A stretch of DNA of 64,000 nt from Nocardioides hwasunensis. GTDB lineage: Bacteria > Actinomycetota > Actinomycetes > Propionibacteriales > Nocardioidaceae. Position 1 is the stretch's first letter, and each line of letters begins with the position of its first letter. Shown one piece after another: positions 32,711 to 40,225 of the stretch. The position numbers and the translations under genes were made by a program. The notes below the pieces were generated by a model, which saw only the letters and a program-made list of their open reading frames with translations, searched no databases and was not told the origin of the DNA. The DNA lies in assembly GCF_014779665.1 (NCBI RefSeq), contig NZ_JACXYY010000007.1, forward strand, positions 186,001-250,000, in the 5' to 3' direction.

Positions 32711-34084
32711 CTAGCGGCGTGCCTCGCACGACCGGACCTGCTCGCCACGCAGGCAGCGATCCCGCGCCGGACCACCGACCAGCACGTCGCGGCCCGACCC
32801 GCCGTCGAGCAGGTCACGTCCGATCGAGCCGATCAGGTGGTCCGGGCCACCTCGGCCGAAGGCACGCACCTGGCGCATCTGGCTCCCGTCGACGTGGTCG
32901 GGTCCGGGGCCTCCTAGGTAGGTGAGGCGGACTCGTGGGCTGCGGTTGAAGTCGATCCCCTCGAGGTGCCGGTAGGTCGCGATCCGGTGGCCGCCGACCG
33001 CGATGCGGGCGCGCGGGCGGTCCACCGTCAGCCGCGACCCCTTCGGGACGACCGCACGAGTCGCGCCGAAGGTGAGCCGGTCGATGCCGGGGCCGCCGTC
33101 GAGCACGTCGCCGGTGGTGACGAGGAACTGCTCGAGCGAGTCCCGCCCGCCGCCGCCGAGGAGGTCGGACCCGCCTTCGCTGGCGACGTAGTCGCGCCCG
33201 GGACCGCCGTGGAGCACGGCGCCCTGGTCGCGACCCGCCATCGCGAGGAAGTCGCGGCCCGCGCCCCCGGTGATCCGGTCGGCGCCGAGATCGGCTCTCA
33301 CCTCGTCGTCGCCGGGACCGGTCGACACGATGTCGGTCCCGGCCGTGACGCCGTCGCCCCTGCCGTGCACGGCCCTCTGCCAGTCATGGTCGGGGAAGAC
33401 CAGGTCGTCGCCGCCGCGGGTCTCGATGCGGTCGGCGCCACCACCGCCGATGACGAGGTCGGCGACGTCCGAGCCGAGCAGCACGTCGTCGTACGCCGAT
33501 CCCGCGACGCCGCCGTTGGAGGCGAGCGCCGCGATCGTGTCGGTGCCCTCGCCGGTGGCCGTGCCGGCAGCCAGGTCGACGGTGACCGGGCCGGCGGCGT
33601 CCTCGTAGGCCACGACGTCGAAGTAGGGACGATCTCCCCACCAGATGTCCTCGGAGGCCGGGTCGTGGCCGAGGTCGACGTGGTCGTCGCCCGGACCCGG
33701 CGCGATGTAGTCGCCGTAGTAGCCGTCGTCGGGCTCGTACTCCTCGTCGAGCCCGCCGAAGAGTCGGTCGTCACCGTCGCCACCGTGGATCTCGTCCGCA
33801 CCGCCGAGCCCGCAGATGGTGTCGTCGCCGCCTCCACCGACGATCACGTCCGACTTCTCCGAGCCCACGATCACGTCGTCCCCGGCAGTGCCCTGCACTG
33901 GCGCCGGGGGCCAGGTGGTCGGCGTGGGCGCCACGATCGTGGCGACGAGGCCGTCACAGGTCGGGACCGCCGCTGCGGTCGCCGGAGCCGCACCCACCGT
34001 GGTGAGGGCAAGCGTGGCCGCAGCGGCGAGGGAGGCCAAGCGGGTCGGGCCGGTCAGGTGGGTGGGTGTCGTCGTGCGTCGCAT
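32711..34084 (-). CDS. Secreted RTX-type calcium-binding repeat protein
   Basis: 457 aa. Signal peptide to about residue 38 (LAAAATLALTTVGAAPATAAA). Then clusters of GGxGxDxxx nonapeptides: GTAGDDVIVGS, GGGGDDTICGLGGADEI, HGGDGDDRLFGG, later GGAGRDFLAM, GGGGRDSLEQF and a final group near the C-terminus (GGSGRDVLVGG). These form calcium-bound parallel beta rolls. The central 140 residues are less regular, with PVTVDLAAGTATGEGTDTI typical of such proteins. A C-terminal CLRGEQVRSC may be disulfide bonded. No enzymatic domain is seen. Exported by Sec and not by a type I system, as there is an N-terminal signal. Confidence 0.88.
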   Translation of the reverse strand: MRRTTTPTHLTGPTRLASLAAAATLALTTVGAAPATAAAVPTCDGLVATIVAPTPTTWPPAPVQGTAGDDVIVGSEKSDVIVGGGGDDTICGLGGADEIHGGDGDDRLFGGLDEEYEPDDGYYGDYIAPGPGDDHVDLGHDPASEDIWWGDRPYFDVVAYEDAAGPVTVDLAAGTATGEGTDTIAALASNGGVAGSAYDDVLLGSDVADLVIGGGGADRIETRGGDDLVFPDHDWQRAVHGRGDGVTAGTDIVSTGPGDDEVRADLGADRITGGAGRDFLAMAGRDQGAVLHGGPGRDYVASEGGSDLLGGGGRDSLEQFLVTTGDVLDGGPGIDRLTFGATRAVVPKGSRLTVDRPRARIAVGGHRIATYRHLEGIDFNRSPRVRLTYLGGPGPDHVDGSQMRQVRAFGRGGPDHLIGSIGRDLLDGGSGRDVLVGGPARDRCLRGEQVRSCEARR

Positions 34085-34144
34085 GGGTCCTCCGAGTCGG
34101 TGATCGTGAGGGAGACGGCCCGGCAGCCCGATTGGTTGTTCGCT

Positions 34145-34150
34145 ACCGTG
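34145..34150 (+). promoter_or_regulatory. -10 box (TACCGT) of aat
   Basis: TACCGT, 6 nt, then GTG 34157. This favours GTG 34157 over the GTG at 34148. Confidence 0.55.
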
Positions 34151-34156
34151 CCGAGA

Positions 34157-34843
34157 GTGCCCATCGCCCCAGCTCCGACGCCGTGGGCCTTCCCCCACCA
34201 CTCGACCTGGGACCCGGACGACGACCTGGTCGCCCTGGGTGCCGACCTCGACAGCGGCACGCTGGTCACGGCCTACGGGCTCGGACTCTTCCCGATGCCG
34301 GTGACCCTGGACGGCGACGAGCAGCTGGGATGGTTCTCGCCGGTGGAGCGCGGCGTGCTGCCGCTGGACGGCATGAAGGTGTCGCGCTCGCTGCGCCGCT
34401 CGGCCCGCGACTTCGAGATCCGCATCGACTCCGCGTTCGACGAGGTCCTGGCGCAGTGCGGCAGCCCCGACCGGCCGGACGGCTGGATCACCCCGGCGTT
34501 CCGGCAGGCCTACGGTCGGCTGCACCGGCTCGGCTGGGCGCACTCGGTGGAGGCCTGGCGCGACGACGAGCTCGTGGGCGGTCTCTACGGCGTGAGCATC
34601 GGCGGGCTCTTCGCCGGTGAGTCGATGTTCCACCGCGAGCGCGACGCGTCCAAGGTGGCGCTGCTCGCGCTCGTCGAGCTGCTCGACGACGGCCACGCCG
34701 AGCAGCGGGTGCTCGACGTGCAGTGGCAGACCCCGCACCTGGCCTCGCTGGGCGTCGTACGACGTCAGCGCGGGGAGTACCTCGAGCAGCTCGAGCAGTC
34801 CCTGCGCGTGCCGCTTCCGGCCGCCTTCCGAATGGACGATTGA
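34157..34843 (+). CDS. aat: Leucyl/phenylalanyl-tRNA-protein transferase
   Basis: 228 aa. Family motifs: FPHHSTWDPDDDLVALGADL, AYGLGLFPMP, LGWFSPVERGVLPLD, SLRRSARDFEIRIDSAFDEV, GWITPAFRQAYGRLH, and GGLYGVSIGGLFAGESMFHR. Aat adds Leu or Phe from tRNA to proteins starting with Arg or Lys, marking them for ClpS/ClpAP degradation by the N-end rule. Length and motifs are normal. It has its own promoter in the gap next to the divergent RTX gene. In actinobacteria its ClpS partner is usually encoded elsewhere. Confidence 0.94.
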   Translation: MPIAPAPTPWAFPHHSTWDPDDDLVALGADLDSGTLVTAYGLGLFPMPVTLDGDEQLGWFSPVERGVLPLDGMKVSRSLRRSARDFEIRIDSAFDEVLAQCGSPDRPDGWITPAFRQAYGRLHRLGWAHSVEAWRDDELVGGLYGVSIGGLFAGESMFHRERDASKVALLALVELLDDGHAEQRVLDVQWQTPHLASLGVVRRQRGEYLEQLEQSLRVPLPAAFRMDD

Positions 34844-34933
34844 GACTCGCACTGGTGGGGTAGACCCCGGAACGAGACTGAACACGACGCGCCGCGAGGC
34901 CGCGTCCCACCCGAGTCCCGCGAAGGGGAATCC

Positions 34934-35422
34934 ATGAACTTCCGTACCCGCCTCACCGTGACCAGCGCCGTGCTGCTGGTCGGCTCCGTCACCGCTGCCT
35001 GCGGCGGTGGTGGGGGCGCCGGAGCACCGACCGACGCCAGTGAGAAGGAGTTCTGCAACGCGCAGCTGAGCCTGTTGGACAACCTCGACATCGACGTGAC
35101 CGACCCCGAGGCCTCGACGCCCGACGAGGAGGCCGTGGCCGACGCCATGCACTCCTGGGCCGACGAGCTGGAGAAGGTCGGCACTCCGGAGGGCATCTCC
35201 GACGAGGCTCGCGACGGCTTCGAGGAGACCGTGAAGGCGGCACGCGACATCGATGCGTCCGACCTGGAGACGCCCGACATGAGCGCTCTCGAGGACGGCC
35301 TGTCGGCCGACCAGAAGAAGAGCCTGGAGACCTACTCGACCTACGTCACCGAGAAGTGCGGGTCGATGTTCGACGACATCGAGATGCCTGAGCTGCCGGA
35401 GACTCCCGAGAGCACCGAGTGA
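34934..35422 (+). CDS. Putative lipoprotein, unknown function
   Basis: 162 aa. A lipoprotein signal ends at Cys23 (LLVGSVTAAC) and is followed by a Gly-rich linker. The mature part is acidic and helical with two cysteines (FCNAQ, EKCGS) likely bonded, of the kind often seen in actinobacterial small lipoproteins that bracket a helical bundle. ATG 34934 has AAGGGGA upstream. It lies 90 nt after aat with an own leader and is followed by a strong terminator. I do not recognise a family. Confidence 0.75.
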   Translation: MNFRTRLTVTSAVLLVGSVTAACGGGGGAGAPTDASEKEFCNAQLSLLDNLDIDVTDPEASTPDEEAVADAMHSWADELEKVGTPEGISDEARDGFEETVKAARDIDASDLETPDMSALEDGLSADQKKSLETYSTYVTEKCGSMFDDIEMPELPETPESTE

Positions 35423-35441
35423 CGCGCTGACGCACCTAGCC

Positions 35442-35475
35442 AGGGCGGGACGGGACCGGGGGTCCGTCCCGCCCT
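35442..35475 (+). terminator. Perfect 12-bp hairpin terminator after lipoprotein gene
   Basis: AGGGCGGGACGG (35442-35453) pairs perfectly with CCGTCCCGCCCT (35464-35475) around a 10-nt loop, 20 nt past the stop. Confidence 0.8.
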
Positions 35476-35549
35476 GTGCTGCTCGTCATTGCCCGTTGCG
35501 CTGAGCGCGCTGGGTTGCGGGAGTAGTCTCCCTGCAGGAGGCGAGAGAG

Positions 35550-35948
35550 GTGAGGGCATTGGCGATCGCACGCGAGGGCAGGATCTGCTCGTTCTGCGGC
35601 ATGCCCGGAGGTCCGGGCACCGACCTGCCCCTCATGGGCGGTCTCGGAGCGCAGATCTGTGCGTCGTGCATCACGCACTTCCACGCCGTGGTCGAGGACG
35701 AGGCCGCGATCGCGGAGTCCCGACGTGCGTTCCCGTGGGAGTCGATGTCGGACACCGAGGTCCTCGCGGTGCTCCCGCAGATCCTCGCCTCGGCCGAGCA
35801 GAACCAGCAGTTCGCGCACGAGTGGGTCGAGCTGCTCCGCGAGCGCAACGTGTCCTGGGCCGAGATCGGCCGGACCCTCGGGGTCTCCCGTCAGGCCGTG
35901 TGGGAGAGGTTCGCGAGGAAATCGGGGGACAACGGCGCCACGGCGTGA
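35550..35948 (+). CDS. ClpX-type zinc finger plus HTH protein
   Basis: 132 aa. Residues 13-44 hold a four-cysteine zinc site like that of ClpX (ICSFCGMPGG ... QICASCI). The C-terminal 35 residues form a helix-turn-helix (NVSWAEIGRTLGVSRQAVWERF). The middle is helical and acidic. A zinc-bound protein-binding module joined to a DNA-binding one suggests a small regulator, perhaps linked to Clp proteolysis; that is inference. GTG 35550 has GGAGG about 8 nt upstream. It is monocistronic and convergent with the glycosylase gene. Confidence 0.75.
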   Translation: MRALAIAREGRICSFCGMPGGPGTDLPLMGGLGAQICASCITHFHAVVEDEAAIAESRRAFPWESMSDTEVLAVLPQILASAEQNQQFAHEWVELLRERNVSWAEIGRTLGVSRQAVWERFARKSGDNGATA

Positions 35949-35961
35949 GATCATCGTGCAT

Positions 35962-36031
35962 CGTCAAGCTATGCTTGACGCACCAGGGCGTCGGTCGGGT
36001 TGTCACGGGGGTGAGCCCGATCGACGCCCTG
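35962..36031. terminator. Two nested hairpins between convergent genes
   Basis: CGTCAAGC-TAT-GCTTGACG (35962-35980) is a perfect 8-bp stem with a 3-nt loop. Next, CAGGGCGTCG (35984-35993) pairs with CGACGCCCTG (36022-36031). They fill the 111-nt gap between convergent genes and probably end transcripts from both sides. Confidence 0.55.
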
Positions 36032-36059
36032 TTCTCCATGTCGCCGATGCCGTCGCCGC

Positions 36060-36941
36060 TCACTTGAGGAGTCGGGACATCCTCCGGTCCGCGAGGGGCT
36101 TGCCACCGGTCTGGCAGGTCGCGCAGTACTGCAGGCTCGAGTCGGCGAACGACACCTCCCGCACGATGTCGCCGCACACCGGGCACGCCTGACCGGTCCG
36201 TCCGTGCACGGCGAGGTTGCTCTTCTTCTCGCCCTTGAGCTCGCTGGCGGCGAGTCCCGTCGAGCGCTGGACCGCGTCGCCCAGGGTGGTGCGGACGGCG
36301 TCGTACAGCGTCCGGAGGTCGTCGTCCTCGAGGCTGTTGGCGGGCTTGAACGGCGACATCCTCGCGGCGTGGAGGATCTCGTCGGAGTAGGCGTTGCCGA
36401 TGCCGGCGATGATCGACTGCATCCGCATCACGCCCTTGATCTGCTTGCGTCCCTCGGCCTGGAGGATCCCGCGCAGCACGTCGATCGTGAAGTCGTCGGA
36501 GAGCGGGTCGGGCCCGAGCCGGGCCACGCCCTCGATCTCCTGCGGGTCGCGGACGACGTAGATCGCGAGCCCCTTCTTGGTGCCGGCCTCGGTGATGTCG
36601 AGGCCGGGCTGGACGTCGAGGTCGGGGTCGTCGATCACGATGCGGGCCGCGAGGGGGTTCTTCGGGTTGGGCCGCGCCGGGAGGGCGGGCACCTCGTCGC
36701 GCCAGCGGATCCAGCCCGCCCGGGCCAGGTGGATGACCACGTGCACGCCACTGGCATCGACGTCGAGGAACTTGCCGTGGCGCGTCACGTCGTCGACGAG
36801 CGTGCCGTGGAGCGCGTGCAGCGGGGGGTCGAAGGTCTTGAGCGCGCTGAACGCGGTCAGGTCGACGCGGCTGATCGCCCGGCCGACCAGTCGGCCGCGC
36901 AGGTCCTGGACGAGGGCTTCGACCTCGGGGAGCTCAGGCAC
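36060..36941 (-). CDS. Fpg/Nei family DNA glycosylase
   Basis: 293 aa. PELPEVEAL at the N-terminus supplies the catalytic Pro (after Met removal) and Glu; RHGKFLDV carries the conserved Lys; the H2TH region includes IAGIGNAYSDEILHAARMSP; and the zinc finger is CPVC-x16-CATC. These bifunctional enzymes remove oxidised bases and cut the strand. The C-terminus ends shortly after the finger in GGKPLADRRMSRLLK, as in an actinobacterial subgroup distinct from classical MutM; I therefore give no symbol. GTG 36941 is fixed by the need for Pro at position 2 and a TAGACT box 6 nt upstream. Confidence 0.92.
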   Translation of the reverse strand: MPELPEVEALVQDLRGRLVGRAISRVDLTAFSALKTFDPPLHALHGTLVDDVTRHGKFLDVDASGVHVVIHLARAGWIRWRDEVPALPARPNPKNPLAARIVIDDPDLDVQPGLDITEAGTKKGLAIYVVRDPQEIEGVARLGPDPLSDDFTIDVLRGILQAEGRKQIKGVMRMQSIIAGIGNAYSDEILHAARMSPFKPANSLEDDDLRTLYDAVRTTLGDAVQRSTGLAASELKGEKKSNLAVHGRTGQACPVCGDIVREVSFADSSLQYCATCQTGGKPLADRRMSRLLK

Positions 36942-36947
36942 AGGAGA

Positions 36948-36953
36948 AGTCTA
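36948..36953 (-). promoter_or_regulatory. -10 box (TAGACT) of glycosylase gene
   Basis: TAGACT on the minus strand ends 6 nt before GTG 36941, the start required by the catalytic N-terminal proline. Confidence 0.6.
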
Positions 36954-36986
36954 GGCAGATCTCTGTGTGCCGGGTCACAATGAGAC

Positions 36987-37250
36987 ATGGCCCAGTCGCA
37001 CGTTCCTCGCACCGGGGCGGTCTTCCTCGACCCCCGCGGTGAGGATCGCTCGCTGCGGGTCACCTGGCACCAGGAGTCACAGCTCGTGGTGCTCTCGCTG
37101 TGGCGCGACAACGTCTGCGCCGGCACCTTCCGTCTCTCCGCCGACGAGGTGCCCGACCTCATCGCCCTGCTGCGCACGGGTCTCGACCAGGCCTACGACG
37201 CCGCACGTGAGCGCGTCGAGCGCCTGGACCGGCCGCAGCAGGCCGGCTGA
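36987..37250 (+). CDS. Small conserved hypothetical protein
   Basis: 87 aa. Contains a short beta-rich part (RSLRVTWHQESQLVVLSLWR) followed by FRLSADEVPDLIALLRTGL, the look of a small regulatory or single-strand-binding-like fold widely present in actinobacteria. No function is known to me. ATG 36987 lies 5 nt after CACAAT, a possible -10. It is divergent from the glycosylase gene and convergent with zwf, with 10 nt between stops. Confidence 0.65.
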   Translation: MAQSHVPRTGAVFLDPRGEDRSLRVTWHQESQLVVLSLWRDNVCAGTFRLSADEVPDLIALLRTGLDQAYDAARERVERLDRPQQAG

Positions 37251-37260
37251 GGCGAGGCCG

Positions 37261-38769
37261 CTACTTCTTCGCCCGCCACTCCCGCTCGAAGGGCAGTCGC
37301 CAGGCGTGCGGTGCGATGAGCTGGTGGATGGCGTTGGGCCCCCAGGTCCCCGGTGCGTACGGCTTGACCGGCGGCGGGTCGTCGAGCAGGGCAGCCGAGC
37401 GGTCCCAGAGGGACTCGATGCCCTCGGCCGTGGTGAAGAGCGTGTGGTCGCCGCGCATCGCGTCGAGGATCAGCCGCTCGTAGGCCTCGAGCACGTCGCC
37501 GGCCGACTCGGTCTCCCCGGTGGAGAACTGCATCGACAGCTTCTGCAGCCGCATGCCCGGGCCTGGACGCTTGCCGTAGAACGACAGCGACACCTTGGAC
37601 TCGTCGGCGAGGTCGAAGGTGAGGTGGTCGGGGCCGGCCGAGCCGACGCCGGAGTTGGCCGGGAACATCGAGCGCGGCGCCTCCTTGAAGGCGATCGAGA
37701 TGATCCGCTTGCCCTCGGCCAGCTCCTTGCCGGTGCGGAGGTAGAACGGCACGCCCGCCCAGCGCCAGTTGTCGAGGTGGCACTCCAGGGCGATGAAGGT
37801 CTCGGTGTCGGAGTCGGCGGTGACGCCCGGCAGGTCGGTGTATCCGGTGAACTGCCCGCGCACGACGTCGGCCGGCCGGATCGGCAGCAGCGAGCGGAAG
37901 ACCTTGTTCTTCTCCTCCGAGATCGCCCGCGGCTCCAGCGCGGTCGGCGGCTCCATCGCGACGAACGCCATCACCTGGAACAGGTGGGTGACGACCATGT
38001 CCTTGTAGGCGCCGGTCGACTCGTAGAAGTTCGCGCGCTGGTCCAGACCGAGGGTCTCGGGGATGTCGATCTGCACGTGATCGATGAAGTTGCGGTTCCA
38101 GATCGGCTCGAAGAGACCGTTGGCGAACCGGAACGCGAGGATGTTCTGGGCGGCTTCCTTGCCCAGGAAGTGGTCGATGCGGAAGACCTGCGACTCGGCG
38201 AAGGTCTCGTGGACCCTGTTGTTGAGTGCGATCGCCGACGCCAGGTCGGTGCCGAACGGCTTCTCCATCACCACGCGCGACCGATCGACGAGGTCGGCCT
38301 CCCGCAGCATGTCGATGACCGGCAGTGCCGCCTTCGGGGGCACCGAGAGGTAGTGGAGGCGGCGTACGTCGCCACCGAGCGCCTGCTCGGCCCGGCCGAC
38401 GGCGGCTGCCAGGGCCTCGGGCCCGGCGGACTGCGGGACGTAGGTCAGGTTGTCGTCGAACAGGTCCCACTGCTCGGGCGTGAGCTGCTTGTGCCCGAAC
38501 TGCTCGACGGCGGTGCGGGCGAAGGCACGGAACTCCTCGTCGCTCTTGTCCTCCAGCGACGTGCCGACGATGCGGATGTCCGGCGCCAGGTCGGAGAGGA
38601 CCAGGTGGGCCATGCCGGGCAGCAGCTTGCGGCGAGCGAGGTCGCCGCACGCGCCGAACAGCACGATCACGTGGGGGTCGAGATGCTCCTGGGCGTAGCG
38701 CGACGACTGCCGCGACTCCGCCGGGTAGGAGATGGACTGGGCGGCGTACGGCTCCTGCGACTCGGTCAC
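37261..38769 (-). CDS. zwf: Glucose-6-phosphate 1-dehydrogenase
   Basis: 502 aa. NADP-binding FGACGDLARRKLLP near 38, active-site FRIDHFLGKEAAQN near 195 (the usual Tyr is Phe), and FYLRTGKEL near 350. It starts the oxidative pentose phosphate pathway by making 6-phosphogluconolactone and NADPH. GTG 38769 is chosen because the frame upstream runs through the divergent ATPase gene; GGGAG touches the start and GACGAT lies 6 nt upstream. It stands alone, without the tal/tkt/opcA genes usually near zwf in actinobacteria, so this may be a second, dispersed copy. Confidence 0.93.
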   Translation of the reverse strand: MTESQEPYAAQSISYPAESRQSSRYAQEHLDPHVIVLFGACGDLARRKLLPGMAHLVLSDLAPDIRIVGTSLEDKSDEEFRAFARTAVEQFGHKQLTPEQWDLFDDNLTYVPQSAGPEALAAAVGRAEQALGGDVRRLHYLSVPPKAALPVIDMLREADLVDRSRVVMEKPFGTDLASAIALNNRVHETFAESQVFRIDHFLGKEAAQNILAFRFANGLFEPIWNRNFIDHVQIDIPETLGLDQRANFYESTGAYKDMVVTHLFQVMAFVAMEPPTALEPRAISEEKNKVFRSLLPIRPADVVRGQFTGYTDLPGVTADSDTETFIALECHLDNWRWAGVPFYLRTGKELAEGKRIISIAFKEAPRSMFPANSGVGSAGPDHLTFDLADESKVSLSFYGKRPGPGMRLQKLSMQFSTGETESAGDVLEAYERLILDAMRGDHTLFTTAEGIESLWDRSAALLDDPPPVKPYAPGTWGPNAIHQLIAPHAWRLPFEREWRAKK

Positions 38770-38841
38770 CTCCCGATCGTCGCAGGACACAGGTGACTTG
38801 CCGAGTATCCGCTGGTCTAAGGATCTGGCTAGATGCACCGA

Positions 38842-38847
38842 TAGCGT
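38842..38847 (+). promoter_or_regulatory. -10 box (TAGCGT) of AAA ATPase gene
   Basis: TAGCGT, 6 nt, GTG 38854. Favours this GTG over the one at 38848. Confidence 0.55.
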
Positions 38848-38853
38848 GTGGTC

Positions 38854-40059
38854 GTGGACCCCATCCGGAACCCGTACGCCCCCGGCGCGGGCCAGCGCCC
38901 GCCCGAGCTCGCCGGCCGCGACGAGCAGCTGGCCGCCTTCGACGTCGTCCTCGAGCGCGTGGCCAAGGGCCGCCCCGAGCGCAGCCTGGTGCTGACCGGT
39001 CTGCGCGGAGTCGGCAAGACCGTGCTGCTCAACGCGCTGCGCGGCACCGCCGTGCGCAAGGGGTGGGGGACCGGCAAGCTCGAGGCCCGTCCCGGCCAGG
39101 GGCTGCGGCGCCCGCTCAGCAGCGCGCTGCACCAGGCCGTGCGCGAGCTCGGGCACGGGGACCAGGACTCGGTCGACCACGTGCTCGGCGTCATCAAGTC
39201 CTTCGCCCACCGCGACGCCGGTGCCGGCGCGAAGCTCAAGGACCAGTGGAGCCCGGGCATCGACGCCCCGGCCGTGCGCGGGCGCGCCGACTCCGGGGAC
39301 ATCGAGATCGACCTCGTCGAGCTCTTCACCGACCTCGGCGGGCTCGCCGCCGACGTCGGCAAGGGCATCGGGATCTTCGTCGACGAGATGCAGGACCTCG
39401 GCCCCGACGACGTGTCGGCCCTCTGCGCCGCCTGCCACGAGCTCAGCCAGTCCGGGCTCCCGGTCATCGTGGTCGGTGCCGGCCTGCCGCACCTGCCGGC
39501 CGTGCTCAGCGCCAGCAAGTCCCACAGCGAGCGCCTCTTCCGCTACCAGCGCATCGACCGGCTGAGCCGCGAGGCAGCCGACCGCGCGCTCGAGGCGCCC
39601 GCCGCGGAGGAGGAGGCGGCGTACGACGCCGAGGCGCTGGCCGCGATGTACGACGCGACCGGCGGCTACCCCTACTTCATCCAGGCCTACGGCAAGGCCG
39701 TGTGGGACCTCGCCCCGCGCTCGCCGATCACCGCGGCGGACGTCGCCGTCGCTGCCCCCGAGGCCGACGCGGAGCTGGCGGTCGGGTTCTTCGGCTCGCG
39801 CTACGAGCGAGCGACGCCGGGGGAGCGCGACTACCTGATGGCGATGGCCGACGTCGCCGCCGCGGCTCCCGCCGACGGCTCCGACGTCGAGGAGTCCGTG
39901 ACCAGCGCCGACGTCGCCGCCGCGCTGGGCAAGAAGCCGCAGTCGCTCTCGCCCGCGCGCGACTCCCTGCTCAAGAAGGGCCTGGTCTACTCCGGCGAGC
40001 GCGGCCGCATCGCCTTCACCGTGCCCCACTTCGGGCGCTACCTCCGCGAGCGCGGCTGA
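38854..40059 (+). CDS. Orphan AAA (ORC/Cdc6-like) ATPase with C-terminal winged helix
   Basis: 401 aa. Walker A GLRGVGKTVLL near 53, Walker B IGIFVDEMQDL near 178 (Asp-Glu), sensor-like VIVVGAGLPHLP, and a C-terminal winged-helix region SADVAAALGKKPQSLSPARD. The layout (AAA_16 ATPase plus wHTH) is that of STAND-like and ORC-like ATPases. A family of close relatives exists in actinobacteria, but I know of no assigned function. No partner gene is adjacent: it is divergent from zwf and followed by repeats. A DNA-binding switch is plausible. Confidence 0.8.
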   Translation: MDPIRNPYAPGAGQRPPELAGRDEQLAAFDVVLERVAKGRPERSLVLTGLRGVGKTVLLNALRGTAVRKGWGTGKLEARPGQGLRRPLSSALHQAVRELGHGDQDSVDHVLGVIKSFAHRDAGAGAKLKDQWSPGIDAPAVRGRADSGDIEIDLVELFTDLGGLAADVGKGIGIFVDEMQDLGPDDVSALCAACHELSQSGLPVIVVGAGLPHLPAVLSASKSHSERLFRYQRIDRLSREAADRALEAPAAEEEAAYDAEALAAMYDATGGYPYFIQAYGKAVWDLAPRSPITAADVAVAAPEADAELAVGFFGSRYERATPGERDYLMAMADVAAAAPADGSDVEESVTSADVAAALGKKPQSLSPARDSLLKKGLVYSGERGRIAFTVPHFGRYLRERG

Positions 40060-40066
40060 CCGTCGC

Positions 40067-40225
40067 CGGTCGAGCAGGGCACCCTGGCGCCAACACCGCC
40101 GGTTGAGCAGGGCGCCCTGGCGCCCGTGTCGAAACCAAGCCTGCGCGGAGCCCTGGGTCTCGACACGCTCGCTGGCGCTCGCTGCTCAACCGGCGGGAGG
40201 GAGGGGGCGCTCGCTGCTCAACCGG
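40067..40225. repeat. Cluster of GGTTGAGC...GTGTCGA elements in both orientations
   Basis: Plus-oriented copies: a partial one at about 40067 and CCGGTTGAGCAGGGC...GTGTCGAAACC at 40099-40137. Minus-oriented copies: GGTCTCGACACGCTCGC...TGCTCAACCGG at 40156-40193 and a partial one at 40207-40225. Opposite orientation lets 40099-40193 fold into one large hairpin between the convergent ATPase and reductase genes. The last copy supplies the stop codon of the reductase gene. Confidence 0.8.
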
